From: Pelagibacterium halotolerans B2
GTDB taxonomy: Bacteria > Pseudomonadota > Alphaproteobacteria > Rhizobiales > Devosiaceae
Reading direction: 5' to 3'
Assembly: GCF_000230555.1 (NCBI RefSeq)
Contig: NC_016078.1
Location: 2,542,001 to 2,606,000, forward strand
Length of the DNA stretch: 64,000 nucleotides
This document shows, piece by piece, positions 1 to 8,622 of the stretch. The notes beneath the pieces were generated by a model. The model ran no database searches and had not been told where the DNA came from. It saw only the letters and a program-made list of their open reading frames with translations. The translations under genes were made by a program, and so were the position numbers. Positions within the stretch are counted from its first letter, which is position 1. Every line of letters begins with the position of its first letter.

Positions 1-774
1 CAGTGCGTTCTTGCCGCCCAGTTCGAGCATCACCGGCTTGACCGTCTTCGCCGCCTCGGCCATCACCGCTCGGCCGGTCGGCACCGATCCTATCAGTCCC
101 ACCATCGCCACGTCCGGGTGCCCGGCCAGCACCTTGCCCGCCTCGACGCCACCATTGACGCAATTGAGAACGCCGGGAGGAAACACCCCCTCCAGCAGTT
201 CGAAAAACCGCAGAACCGACAGGGGCGCCTGCTCGGCCGGCTTTATGATGACGGTGTTGCCCGCCGCCAGTGGCGCTGCCATCTTCGCTCCGCAAAACAT
301 CAGCGGGTGATTGTAAGCGATGATGCGTCCCACGACCCCCAGCGGCTCGCGCTGGGTGAAGTTGACGGCATCGGGCCCCATGGGGATGCTCTCGCCCTTG
401 ATCTCGGTCACCAGCCCGGCAAAAAAGTCCAGCCCGTCGGCCGCCATGTCGACGTCCTTGAGCATTGCAGACACGGGGTTTCCGCTTTCTGCCGCATCGA
501 GCTTTGCCAGTTCGGCCTTGTTCTCGCGCAGGATGCGTGCCGCGATCTTGAGCGCGGCGGCCCGGTGACGCGGTGGCGTATCGCGCCAGCCGCGAAAAGC
601 CGCCTTTGCTGCCGCGATCGCCTGCGCCATGTCCTCGCCAGACCCCACCGCCACCGGACCGAAACGCTCCCCCGTCGCGGGGCTGGCGGTCTGGCGCGTC
701 TGGCCATCCTTTGGCGCGTGCCATGCCCCGCCATAATAGAGGTCGCGATTTTTGGGCAATGTCAAAGTACTCAT
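1..774 (-). CDS. Aldehyde dehydrogenase, N-terminal part (cut by window edge)
   Basis: The reverse strand reads 258 codons from ATG at 774 to the window edge with no stop. The protein begins MSTLTLPKNRDLYYGG and shows the NAD(P)+ aldehyde dehydrogenase core: an ITAYNHP-like Rossmann segment (here IIAYNHPLMF), IKPAEQAPLS, the GSVPTGRAV nucleotide loop and MLELGGKNAL just before the edge. The catalytic Cys lies outside the window. A strong ribosome site (AAAGGAGGAG) precedes the start. It lies 13 bases downstream of the ThDP enzyme gene on the same strand, so the pair is probably an operon in which the decarboxylase product, an aldehyde, is oxidised to the acid. The substrate is not determined; a benzoylformate to benzaldehyde to benzoate step is one plausible reading. 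Confidence 0.93.
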   Translation of the reverse strand, partial: MSTLTLPKNRDLYYGGAWHAPKDGQTRQTASPATGERFGPVAVGSGEDMAQAIAAAKAAFRGWRDTPPRHRAAALKIAARILRENKAELAKLDAAESGNPVSAMLKDVDMAADGLDFFAGLVTEIKGESIPMGPDAVNFTQREPLGVVGRIIAYNHPLMFCGAKMAAPLAAGNTVIIKPAEQAPLSVLRFFELLEGVFPPGVLNCVNGGVEAGKVLAGHPDVAMVGLIGSVPTGRAVMAEAAKTVKPVMLELGGKNAL

Positions 775-787
775 CAAAACTCCTCCT

Positions 788-2602
788 TTACGCCTCCGGC
801 TTGAGCCCGAAATCCTTGGCGTAGCCAGGCTCGATCCGCGCATCGATGAGGTAACGCCCGCCGCCCCGCACGATTTCGGTGCCGCGCGCAATCGCCTGTT
901 GCAGATCGGCATGGGTGCGAACCGGACCTTCCCCGTCGAACCCCTGCGCCCTGGCCATCGCCAGGATATCGACTTCGGGATCGGTAAGACGCTGGCCGAT
1001 CCAGCGGTTTTCGGCCGGGCGCCTGCGTGCCAAGGCAACGCGCTCCTGATGCAGTTCGTCGTTGAAATAGGACGTGTTGTTGCCAACGATCACCAACAGC
1101 GGCAGGTCGAGATGACTGGCGGTCCACAGGGCGTTGATGCCCATCACCGTATCGCCATCCCCCAGAACTGCCGTCACCACACGCCCCGAATTGCGCAACG
1201 CAAGCGCCGCGCCGACCGCATGCCCGGGCCCGATGCCCACGGCACCCCCGCCATCCTTGCCCAGATAGGCCAGGGGATCGTTGAACCGGCAGGCCGTGCG
1301 GGGCCATCCAAGCGGCAAGCGGACATAGGTGACATCGCCCGTATCGGCCAACGCGCGCACCGCCATGGCAAAATCGCCGAGCGATATGCAGTCGTCCCTG
1401 TCTCCGATTGGGGCCGCCGGCAGATGCGCCGTCCAGTGGGGTCCGGAAAAATCCCAGTCCGTCCCTGTATCATTGCCCCCGAGCGCCGCCAGAAGCTGAT
1501 GCGCCAGCCGGTCGGGATGAGCGAGGATGGAAATATCGGCTGCCGCAAGCGCCTGGATATCCATCGAGAACCCGTTGGCCATCATCTGGTCGAGCGAGCA
1601 CTGAACGACCGGCACACCAATCGGGCTCACGGTCTGCGCCATGTCGGTGCAACTGCGCAGGAAGCCCGCCAGATCCATCCAGTCGAAACTCACGATCAGA
1701 TCGGCTGCGGCGATGACATCCCTTTCCTCGTCCGAACGGTGCTCGGCGCAGGGCGCCACCAGATGCTGGGGATGATCGGTCGGAAACGCCGCCGGATTGT
1801 GGATCGAGGTCATCGCCACCGCACCGGTCTTTTCGACCAGCGCCACCCGTGCCGCCCAGTCCTCTTCACTGCGCGAAACGCGCCCGAACAAAAATACCGG
1901 CCGCTTCGCGCGAGCGAGCAATTCTTTCAGTTCCGCCAGCGTCTCGGCGGGCGCCGCCGGCATGCTTGCTGCAGCAAAACGCTCCAGCGGCGGCACGGTG
2001 GCCGGCGCGTCCCGCCGTTCCTCCTGCACCGAGACATCGAGGCACACATAGGTCGGTCCATAAGGGGCCGTCGTTGCGATCTGATGGGCCCGGATCAACG
2101 CTTCCACGCTCGATTCCACCGATGCGGGCTGATCATCCCATTTGACATAGCCCCGCACCAGCGCACCCTGATCGCGTGAGGTGTGGATCCAGTCGATCCA
2201 TGGCCGCCGCTCATGGGCATTGACCGGACCGGTCGCGCCGACGATCACCATCGGCTGGCGGTCGCACCAGGCGTTATAGATCGGCATGGCCGCGTGCATG
2301 AGCCCCACATTGGCGTGCAGCCCCACCGCCATCGGCCTGTCGGTGGCCCGGGCATAACCATCGGCAATGGCCACGGCGTGTTCCTCGTGCAGGCAAACCA
2401 CCATTTGCGGGCTTATGTTGCCCATGCCGTTAACGAGGGAATCGTGAAGGCCGCGAAAGCTCGATCCGGGCACCAGCGCGAAAAATTCCAGCCCCAGCGC
2501 GCTCAGCGTCTGCGCCACCGCGTCGCTGCCCCAATATCCAAAATCCACGTCGCCCGCGACTGGCCGCTCCAGTGCGGCCATGGACTTGTCGGCTCCTGCC
2601 AT
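788..2602 (-). CDS. Thiamine diphosphate-dependent enzyme (acetolactate synthase / benzoylformate decarboxylase-like)
   Basis: This 604-residue protein has the three-domain ThDP-enzyme layout. The N-terminal PYR domain carries the activating Glu in HEEHAVAIADGYA (about residue 80). A central domain with FLFGRVSRS follows, and the C-terminal PP domain has the Mg/ThDP motif GDGDTVMGINALW ending in VGNN. Start 2602 was chosen because an AGGGAGA ribosome site lies 7 bases upstream; the 29 extra codons upstream look non-coding. With the following aldehyde dehydrogenase this suggests decarboxylation of a 2-keto acid and oxidation of the aldehyde. Acetolactate synthase activity seems less likely because no small subunit or ilvC is nearby. 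The divergent LysR gene at 2758 probably regulates it. Confidence 0.85.
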   Translation of the reverse strand: MAGADKSMAALERPVAGDVDFGYWGSDAVAQTLSALGLEFFALVPGSSFRGLHDSLVNGMGNISPQMVVCLHEEHAVAIADGYARATDRPMAVGLHANVGLMHAAMPIYNAWCDRQPMVIVGATGPVNAHERRPWIDWIHTSRDQGALVRGYVKWDDQPASVESSVEALIRAHQIATTAPYGPTYVCLDVSVQEERRDAPATVPPLERFAAASMPAAPAETLAELKELLARAKRPVFLFGRVSRSEEDWAARVALVEKTGAVAMTSIHNPAAFPTDHPQHLVAPCAEHRSDEERDVIAAADLIVSFDWMDLAGFLRSCTDMAQTVSPIGVPVVQCSLDQMMANGFSMDIQALAAADISILAHPDRLAHQLLAALGGNDTGTDWDFSGPHWTAHLPAAPIGDRDDCISLGDFAMAVRALADTGDVTYVRLPLGWPRTACRFNDPLAYLGKDGGGAVGIGPGHAVGAALALRNSGRVVTAVLGDGDTVMGINALWTASHLDLPLLVIVGNNTSYFNDELHQERVALARRRPAENRWIGQRLTDPEVDILAMARAQGFDGEGPVRTHADLQQAIARGTEIVRGGGRYLIDARIEPGYAKDFGLKPEA

Positions 2603-2714
2603 CGGGCGGTCTCCCTGTCTGCTTCGTCCCGGGCAAACTGCCTCTGTGTGGCGTGGATAGGAAATGCAAAGCCACGCCCATCCATGCAAAAAACTTATGG
2701 GCCTCTAGCTTTGA

Positions 2715-2730
2715 TAAGCGATCGCGCTTA
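2715..2730. promoter_or_regulatory. Inverted repeat, candidate LysR operator
   Basis: TAAGCG-ATCG-CGCTTA, an inverted repeat with 6-base arms, sits in the 155-base gap between the divergent ThDP-enzyme gene and the double-HTH LysR gene. LysR proteins usually bind such palindromes in divergent promoters. The assignment rests on position and symmetry only. Confidence 0.4.
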
Positions 2731-2757
2731 CGCTTGCTTGAATAGTTCCATTACCCA

Positions 2758-3960
2758 TTGGTGTTGTTATTGGATATCACACTAGGGCAGTTGCGATCTC
2801 TCATCGCGGTGGATGAAGCTGGCGGCTTTTCCGCCGCAGCGCTTCTTCTGGGACGGACCCAGCCGGCCATTTCCCGGGCGATCGCCCAGCTCGAAGCCAT
2901 TGCCGGCGTGAAGCTTTTCTCACGGATGAAAGGCCACTGCACCCCCACGCCCGCCGGAGAAATCCTGCTTGCCCGGGCCGTTCGCGTTTTCGCCCGCCTC
3001 TCGTCGATTTCACGGCGGCTGGCCCAGACGGTCTCCAACCGCGAACTTCTGGCGGCGGTTACCATCGCCCGAAGCGGAACGCTTTCGGCTGCCGCGCGTC
3101 AACTCGGCCTCTCCCAGCCCGCCATCTCCCAGCACCTCGCCCACCTCGAATCCCGGCTTGAACGTCCCCTTTTCATCCGCACTTCGGCATCGGCCAGACC
3201 CGCTCCCGGCGCCTTGCCGGTGATCGACGCCATGGGCCTGGCGCTGGCCGAAATCGATCAGGGGCTCGAGGAAATCCGTTTTCTGACCGGAGGGAGTGAC
3301 GGACGCCTGCGCATTGGTGCCCTGCCCCTTGCCCTGCCGCTGCTTTTGCCTCGTGCCATCGACAGCGTTCTTGATCGCTATCCCGACGCCCGCGTCGCCG
3401 TCGACGTCGGCGGCTATGAAGGGCTCGAAGCGGGCCTGCGCTCGGGTGAGATCGACGCCATAATCGGCAGCCTGAGGCCCGGCGCTACCACCCCCGATCT
3501 TACAACCCGCACCCTGTTTGAGGATGGGTTGACGATCGTCGCCTCCCCCGGCCATCCCCTGCTGTCCCATCCAATGCCCCGGCTCGCCGACCTTGCAGCG
3601 GCCGATTGGGTGCTGCCGCTCCCCCATGTTCCGTTGCGAGAGGAATTCGATTCCTTGCTGGCCGGGGCCGGCCTGCCGCCACCGGCACGCTGCATCGAGA
3701 CCAATTCCATGACCGTGGTGCGCGCGCTGCTTGCCGCCCGGGCGCGGCTGGCCGTGGTCTCCCGGCACCAGGTTTCCGGTGACATCGACCGCGGTGCGAT
3801 GGCAAAACTTCGCGCGCCCCTTTCGGTCAGGCGCCGCCCGGTCGGAATTACCCTTCGCGGCCAGGCGCAGCATACCCCGCTGCTGTCCGCCTTTATCGAC
3901 GCCCTGGAAACAACAGCCAACACCAGTTCATCATTTCCGCAAACCGGCGAAATGCTCTAG
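2758..3960 (+). CDS. LysR-type regulator with two tandem N-terminal HTH domains
   Basis: This 400-residue protein is about 100 residues longer than a standard LysR regulator because the winged-helix domain is present twice. HTH 1 spans about residues 8-66 (FSAAALLLGRTQPAISRAI). HTH 2 spans about residues 92-150 (LSAAARQLGLSQPAISQHL). The periplasmic-binding-like effector domain follows from about residue 175 (GRLRIGALPLALPLLLP). The start is uncertain: TTG at 2758, GTG at 2761 and TTG at 2764 are all in frame and there is no ATG before HTH 1. It is divergent from the ThDP-enzyme/aldehyde dehydrogenase operon, its likely target, and ends 58 bases before a second LysR gene. Confidence 0.9.
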   Translation: MVLLLDITLGQLRSLIAVDEAGGFSAAALLLGRTQPAISRAIAQLEAIAGVKLFSRMKGHCTPTPAGEILLARAVRVFARLSSISRRLAQTVSNRELLAAVTIARSGTLSAAARQLGLSQPAISQHLAHLESRLERPLFIRTSASARPAPGALPVIDAMGLALAEIDQGLEEIRFLTGGSDGRLRIGALPLALPLLLPRAIDSVLDRYPDARVAVDVGGYEGLEAGLRSGEIDAIIGSLRPGATTPDLTTRTLFEDGLTIVASPGHPLLSHPMPRLADLAAADWVLPLPHVPLREEFDSLLAGAGLPPPARCIETNSMTVVRALLAARARLAVVSRHQVSGDIDRGAMAKLRAPLSVRRRPVGITLRGQAQHTPLLSAFIDALETTANTSSSFPQTGEML

Positions 3961-4018
3961 AACGTGGCGAAATGCAGCGTTTGGGGCGGCACGAACCCCC
4001 AAACGCGAGGAGGATACG

Positions 4019-4939
4019 ATTAACGAACGCCAATTGCGCTACTTCGCCAAGGTCGTCGAAGTCGGCAACATGACCAGGGCGGCGTCTCTGCTCAATGTCG
4101 CTCAACCCGCCCTCGGCTTGCAGATCCGCCAACTCGAAGAGCTGTTGGAGACCGAGTTGCTGATGCGCCATTCGCGCGGGGTTTCGGTGACCCCTGCCGG
4201 ACAATTGCTCTACGAGCACGCCGTCAGGATTCTCAACATGTTCGAAACCGCTGAAAGCCAGGTCAAGGCGCTGGCCGGCACGGCGCGGGAAACCGTAAGG
4301 CTGGGCATCACCCATTCGATCATGCGGCTGGTGGGCTCGGAACTGATCGTCGCCGCCCGGCGCGATCTGCCAAAGGTTCTTCTCAGCCTTGTCGAGGAAC
4401 CCAGCACCGTGCTGGTCAAGGAACTCGATGCCGGCGACATCGATCTGGCCTTAACTTACGATTTCGCCGAAGGCTCTCCGATCGCCTTCACCCCCATGCA
4501 GGTCGAGGAACTTCTGTTTGTCACCCGCGCAGACCGCGCCCCCGGCAGACCCGTCCTCGAACTGGGGGAAGCCCTTGCGTTCGAGATGGTGCTGGCCAGC
4601 CTGCGCGATCCCATCCGCCGGCTTGTCGATGCCGAGGCCGCCAAGGCCGGTCTCACGGTGACCGTCGGCTATGAGGTTCAGTCCTTGCTGGCCACCCGAC
4701 AGGTGGTTCTGGATGGCCTCGCGGCATCCATCCTGCCTTATGGCGTCGTGGCCGATGAGATCGAAGAAGGCAAGCTCGTCGCCAGCCGCATAAAGGACCA
4801 GCCGCTCACCCGCACTCTTTACCTGGCGCGCTCATCGCGCGGCGCCCAGTTTGCCCATGAAGAACAGGTGATGAAATTGCTGCGTTCGGTCGTCAAGCAG
4901 TTGACCATCGATCTCGGTCCGCTCGCCCAGCCGATCTGA
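4019..4939 (+). CDS. LysR-type transcriptional regulator, probable ATT start
   Basis: Encodes 306 residues with a normal LysR build: HTH at residues 2-60 (MTRAASLLNVAQPALGLQI), a linker helix, then an effector-binding domain (VRLGITHSIMRLVGS onward). The reading frame has no ATG, GTG or TTG at the expected position, but AGGAGG lies 5 bases before an in-frame ATT at 4019, giving (M)NERQLRYFAKV, the usual LysR N-terminus. TTG at 4034 would remove the first residues and lies too far from the ribosome site. It closely follows the double-HTH LysR and faces the solute-binding-like gene at 5148-6137, so either that gene or the ThDP operon may be its target. Confidence 0.88.
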   Translation: MNERQLRYFAKVVEVGNMTRAASLLNVAQPALGLQIRQLEELLETELLMRHSRGVSVTPAGQLLYEHAVRILNMFETAESQVKALAGTARETVRLGITHSIMRLVGSELIVAARRDLPKVLLSLVEEPSTVLVKELDAGDIDLALTYDFAEGSPIAFTPMQVEELLFVTRADRAPGRPVLELGEALAFEMVLASLRDPIRRLVDAEAAKAGLTVTVGYEVQSLLATRQVVLDGLAASILPYGVVADEIEEGKLVASRIKDQPLTRTLYLARSSRGAQFAHEEQVMKLLRSVVKQLTIDLGPLAQPI

Positions 4940-4942
4940 GCC

Positions 4943-5152
4943 AGAGCGCTTCCAGGATGAGTGGGCACCACCTGCCCCGTTCGGAAGCGGGGCAAAACAA
5001 GGACTTAGAGCGTGTCCAGCAAAAGTGGAAACGGTTTTGCGGTTCGGACACGCGATAAAACAAAGGCTTAGAGCCAAGGATTTGATTCAATCAAATCCTG
5101 AACGGCTCTAGAGCAATTTAAGCGACTCGAAGAAGCGCTGAAATGCTCTAGA
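4943..5152. repeat. Cluster of extragenic palindromes (REP/RIME-like)
   Basis: The gap between two convergent genes is filled with four consecutive inverted repeats, each opening with an AGAGC-type motif. GCGTGTCC...GGACACGC spans 5010-5053. GAGCC...GGCTC spans 5071-5108, with an inner perfect GGATTTGATT-C-AATCAAATCC (5078-5098). TAGAGCA...TGCTCTA spans 5109-5150. The first unit (about 4943-5000) is less symmetric. Such elements are common between genes in Hyphomicrobiales and probably act as RNA hairpins or terminators for the converging transcripts. Confidence 0.75.
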
Positions 5153-6137
5153 TCTTGGCAGCCGCCAGGGTCGAGGGATGAAACAATTCGTCGACCGAAA
5201 CCCGCCGGCTCGAGAGCCCCTGGCGATAATGATGATCGAGAAAGGTTTCGAGCACCTTGCGGTTTGCCTCCACCCCGTAGGACCAGAAATCGGCGCCCAG
5301 GAGCTTGCGGGCGCGCTGCAATTGTTCCTCCACGAAGGGCAGTGTGACCTTGGTGGCCGAGGTATCGGAAAGTTTGCGCATACATGCCGCCTTGGACGCC
5401 TCGAACGCCTTCTGCACGCTTGCCGGCAGCCACGGATTGGCATCGACAAGCTCGCGTCTGATCCCCACGATATGCATGATGGGAAACACACCGGTACGCC
5501 GGAAATAGTCTTCCGCGGCGGCTGTCGGATCTTCAAACAGCCAGCTAACCCGCCCATCGCCGTTGAAACTCGAGGGCATGCGTGGCCCGATCAGCGCATC
5601 GATTTCGCCATCGGCCAGCATCTGGGACAGGGTCTTGTCGGCCGGCGCCGGCGTGATGCGGATGTCGGGGGGAAGGGCAACCGAGATCTTTTCGATCCGC
5701 CCGAGCTCTTCAATCCCCCCGCGCACCCATTCGATTTCACTCGGCTTGACCCCGTATTCGTCTTCGAACAGCGCCCGCGCCCAGACATTGGCCGTCAGTT
5801 GATATTCGCCAAGTCCAATGCGCTTGCCCCGAAGGTCTTCAGGGCGGCCGATATTCTTGGAGGTGTTGATATAGATCGATGTGTGCCTGAACGCCCGCGA
5901 GGGGAAAACCGGAATGGGGACATAAGGACAATCGCCATTGGCAATCTTGACGACCGTCGAACTCATCGAGAGCTCACAAATGTCGAAATCCTGTGTCCGG
6001 AAGGCGCGGAAAAAGATTTCCTCGGGCGAGAGACGCAGGCAGACCGCCTCCACGCCATCGATCTGAACCTCTCCATCGACGAGCGGCCGGGTGCGGTCGT
6101 AGTCGCCGACCGCCACAGAAAGACGCAGATTGCCCAT
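5148..6137 (-). CDS. 4,5-dihydroxyphthalate decarboxylase-like / substrate-binding-like protein
   Basis: Encodes 329 residues from ATG 6137, which is preceded by GAGGTAGG at 5 bases; an upstream ATG at 6203 has no good ribosome site. The protein opens LRLSVAVGDYDRTRPLVDG and contains FDICELSMSS, PVFPSRAFRHTSIY and GKRIGLGEYQLTANVWARA, characteristic of the family that includes phthalate 4,5-dihydroxy decarboxylase (Pht5) and related periplasmic-binding-fold proteins. No signal peptide is visible, which favours a cytosolic enzyme. It fits the aromatic-acid theme of the ThDP enzyme and aldehyde dehydrogenase nearby. The reaction cannot be proved from sequence, because many family members are annotated only as ABC-transporter binding proteins. 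Confidence 0.75.
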   Translation of the reverse strand: MGNLRLSVAVGDYDRTRPLVDGEVQIDGVEAVCLRLSPEEIFFRAFRTQDFDICELSMSSTVVKIANGDCPYVPIPVFPSRAFRHTSIYINTSKNIGRPEDLRGKRIGLGEYQLTANVWARALFEDEYGVKPSEIEWVRGGIEELGRIEKISVALPPDIRITPAPADKTLSQMLADGEIDALIGPRMPSSFNGDGRVSWLFEDPTAAAEDYFRRTGVFPIMHIVGIRRELVDANPWLPASVQKAFEASKAACMRKLSDTSATKVTLPFVEEQLQRARKLLGADFWSYGVEANRKVLETFLDHHYRQGLSSRRVSVDELFHPSTLAAAKI

Positions 6138-6453
6138 AAAGCCTACCTCAAAAACACTTGCCGGCGCGCCAATGTCGCCAGCAATTCGCTTGAGATCGTT
6201 CATAGGAAATTGCGAGCCGGACTCACCACGTCAAATGCCTTTGGAAAGCAATATCACTTATGCATGGCACAGCCCCCGCCCGCTCCGACCGCCACCGGCG
6301 GCGGAGGCTGGACGCGGATCGATACCGGCAAAAGCATAGTTCACGAAATTACTGGGCCATCTGACATTTTGAGCAGCGCCTCTTTTTAAATTTACTTGCC
6401 GCCTTTCTGGTAAAATTTTACTTTGCACCCGGAAACCGGATGTTGCTGACGTC
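6138..6453. other. Intergenic region between divergent genes
   Basis: 316 bases between the divergent Pht5-like gene and fixL. The fixL-proximal half is AT-rich (6365-6425), as expected for promoters. I see no convincing FNR/FixK box, no CDS and no RNA gene here. Confidence 0.5.
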
Positions 6454-7911
6454 ATGGGGCTGCCGAGGGATATTTTACTCGCCTACTTGGTTGGACTAGC
6501 GGGACTGATCCTTGTTAGTGCCCTAAAGCTTGCCATCGCTCCGGTATTCACCTCTTCCTTTAATGGACTCTTTTTCTCTCTGGCCATCCTGTTCGCCGCG
6601 GGCATGGGCGGAATGGCGCCTGGCGTTTTCACAACGGTCCTCGCGCTGCCTCTTGTGTATTTTTTCACCGACGAGAACAGCACCTCGCAGGGCCCCGACA
6701 TGGCGTTGTTTGCCGGTGTCGGTTTCGGCATTGCCTGGCTCGGCGGGGTTCTGCGCGAGGAACGAAACAAGGCGATCATGGCCACACGGCTCCTGCAGCG
6801 CCGCGAAAACTATCTGCAGGCCATACTGGACACCATCTCGGATGCGACAATAGCGACCAAGCCGAGCGGAGAGATCGTTTCGTTCAACGCGGCGGCGGAG
6901 CGCCTGTTCGGTTATCGCGAAAAGGTGGTCCTGACCCGCAATGTCAACATTCTGTTGACGGAGCCCCGCCAACCTGATCGCGGCGGTGGAACCGAACGCG
7001 CCCCAACCGGATTTGCCCGTTTAATGGGAGGAAGCCGCCTGCTCAGAGGCAAGAGGAGCGACGGCACGACCTTTCCCATGAGCATTCATGTGGCCAGGAT
7101 CGCAACGAGCGAAGGTCCACTCTTTATTGGATTTGCACGGGACATGACCGAACGTGAGCGCGCCGCAACCCGGCTCGAACAGACCGAGGCCGAATTGGCC
7201 CGGCTCTCACGCATGAGCGAAATGGGAGAAATGGCGTCCGCGCTCGCCCATGAAATCAACCAGCCGCTCTCGGCCGTCAGCAATTACGTGCAGGGCGCCA
7301 AGCGCATGCTCGAGGTGTTCGATCCCGCCATGCTGCCCGCGCTGCGCGAATCCCTTGCAGCCACCGCGACCCAGGCCCTGCGTGCCGGCGACATCATCCA
7401 CCACCTGCGCATCTTCATGGCCCAGGGTGAAATCGACAAGGAGATCGTCGACATCAACACGCTGATTGAGGGCGCTATGGCGCTGGCGCTGGCCGGCACA
7501 AGGGAAGACGGCATTCTCACCGAACTCGACCTCGCGCCCGGACCGCTCGAAGCCCTGGGCAACCCCACACAGATCCAGCAGGTGATCGTCAATCTTCTGC
7601 GCAATGCCGCCGACGCGGTCCGGGCCAGCGAGCGCAAGGTGATCACCGTAAGAACGCGCCGGAGCGGCAAATTCGTGCGCGTCGAACTCAGCGATACCGG
7701 ACACGGCATTCCTCCCGATTTCGGTGACGAGATCTTCAAGGCGTTCGTGACCACCAAACGCAGCGGCATGGGGGTCGGGCTGTCCATTTCCAGGCGGATA
7801 ATCGAGGGGCATGGCGGCGCGATAAGCGCCCGCACCATACCTGGCAGAGAAACCATTTTCACCTTCACCCTTCCCTTGGTCGACAGAGAGATTCAGGCGC
7901 ATGACCAATGA
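6454..7911 (+). CDS. fixL: FixL-like sensor histidine kinase
   Basis: Encodes 485 residues. There are about four N-terminal membrane helices in a DUF4118-like region (residues 8-105), then a PAS domain (about 118-235) with FNAAAERLFGY, NVNILLTEP and GFARDMTERERA. The HisKA domain has phospho-acceptor His266 in ALAHEINQPLS, and the HATPase domain has NLLRNAADAV, DTGHGIP and GMGVGLSISRRIIEGHGG. This order matches FixL of rhizobia. The loop after NVNIL, which in FixL carries the heme-ligating His, reads QPDRGGGTERAPTGF with no His, so heme binding is doubtful. It overlaps fixJ by 11 bases; the pair is a two-component system for the adjacent fixK-type regulator. Confidence 0.9.
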   Translation: MGLPRDILLAYLVGLAGLILVSALKLAIAPVFTSSFNGLFFSLAILFAAGMGGMAPGVFTTVLALPLVYFFTDENSTSQGPDMALFAGVGFGIAWLGGVLREERNKAIMATRLLQRRENYLQAILDTISDATIATKPSGEIVSFNAAAERLFGYREKVVLTRNVNILLTEPRQPDRGGGTERAPTGFARLMGGSRLLRGKRSDGTTFPMSIHVARIATSEGPLFIGFARDMTERERAATRLEQTEAELARLSRMSEMGEMASALAHEINQPLSAVSNYVQGAKRMLEVFDPAMLPALRESLAATATQALRAGDIIHHLRIFMAQGEIDKEIVDINTLIEGAMALALAGTREDGILTELDLAPGPLEALGNPTQIQQVIVNLLRNAADAVRASERKVITVRTRRSGKFVRVELSDTGHGIPPDFGDEIFKAFVTTKRSGMGVGLSISRRIIEGHGGAISARTIPGRETIFTFTLPLVDREIQAHDQ

Positions 7912-8551
7912 TTTCCTGATCCACATTGTAGATGACGAGGAGCCTGTCCGGCAGTCTCTTGCCTTCCTGCTTGCCGCATCGGGCTGGCGATCGCGAAAAT
8001 ATGCCTCGGCAACCGAATTTCTCGCCACGGCCGAAGATCTCGAAGACGCTTGCCTGATAACCGACCTGAAGATGTCGGAGATGAACGGTATCGACCTGCT
8101 GCGGCGCCTGCGCAAGAACGGCCATGCGCTGCCGGTCATCGTGGTCACCGGCCACGGAGACATAATGGCGGCCGTCGACGCCATGAAGGCCGGCGCCAGC
8201 GATTTCATAGAAAAGCCCTTCAGTGAGGAAGTCATGCTGGCCACGCTCACCAGGGTTTGCAACGCGGCCCAGGAAGAAAACCAGGCCCGCCACCAGCGTC
8301 AGGCCGCGCGCGAAAAGCTGGAGTCGCTCAGCGCCCGCGAAACTCAGGTCCTCGAGGGCATCATAAACGGCCTCCCCAACAAGGCCATCGCCCGAAATCT
8401 GGGCCTCAGCCCAAGGACGGTAGAGGTCTATCGCGCTACGATCATGACCAAGATGCATGCCCATAGCCTTGCGGAACTGGTTCGGATGACGGTTCAGGGC
8501 AGCGACCAGTACCCGACGCCGGATCAATCGGGGCATACTGAGATAAAGTGA
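7901..8551 (+). CDS. fixJ: FixJ-type response regulator
   Basis: This 216-residue protein has an N-terminal receiver domain (residues 5-120; acidic pair D11-D12, phospho-acceptor D55 in CLITDLKMSEMNG, VVTGHGD, and IEKPF with the conserved Lys). A LuxR/FixJ-type HTH follows (about 143-200; LSARETQVLEGIINGLPNKAIARNL, SPRTVEVYRATIM). It begins inside the end of fixL, so the two are translationally coupled. In relatives, phosphorylated FixJ activates fixK, and the convergent Crp/Fnr gene next door is the natural target. The last codons and stop lie inside a long hairpin (8530-8576). Confidence 0.95.
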   Translation: MTNDFLIHIVDDEEPVRQSLAFLLAASGWRSRKYASATEFLATAEDLEDACLITDLKMSEMNGIDLLRRLRKNGHALPVIVVTGHGDIMAAVDAMKAGASDFIEKPFSEEVMLATLTRVCNAAQEENQARHQRQAAREKLESLSARETQVLEGIINGLPNKAIARNLGLSPRTVEVYRATIMTKMHAHSLAELVRMTVQGSDQYPTPDQSGHTEIK

Positions 8552-8576
8552 AGCTCACATTATCTCAGTGCGCCCC
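8530..8576. terminator. Long hairpin at the fixJ stop, between convergent genes
   Basis: GGGGC-TACTGAGATAA-GTGA pairs with TCAC-TTATCTCAGT-GCCCC across a 3-base loop: about 20 pairs with two mismatches and one G-T. The fixJ TGA (8549-8551) lies in the loop-side stem. There is no T-run, so it may act as an RNA-stabilising or Rho-assisted bidirectional end rather than a classical intrinsic terminator. Confidence 0.6.
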
Positions 8577-8622
8577 GCTGTAGCCCGTTGAAGGCCGATA
8601 CGTCCAATGCTCCGGACAAGGT

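Noticed and set aside
118..2179. Long plus-strand reading frames opposite the aldehyde dehydrogenase and ThDP genes
   Set aside because: They are antisense shadows in high-GC DNA with His/Arg-rich, low-complexity translations and no ribosome sites. The minus-strand proteins match known families over their full length.
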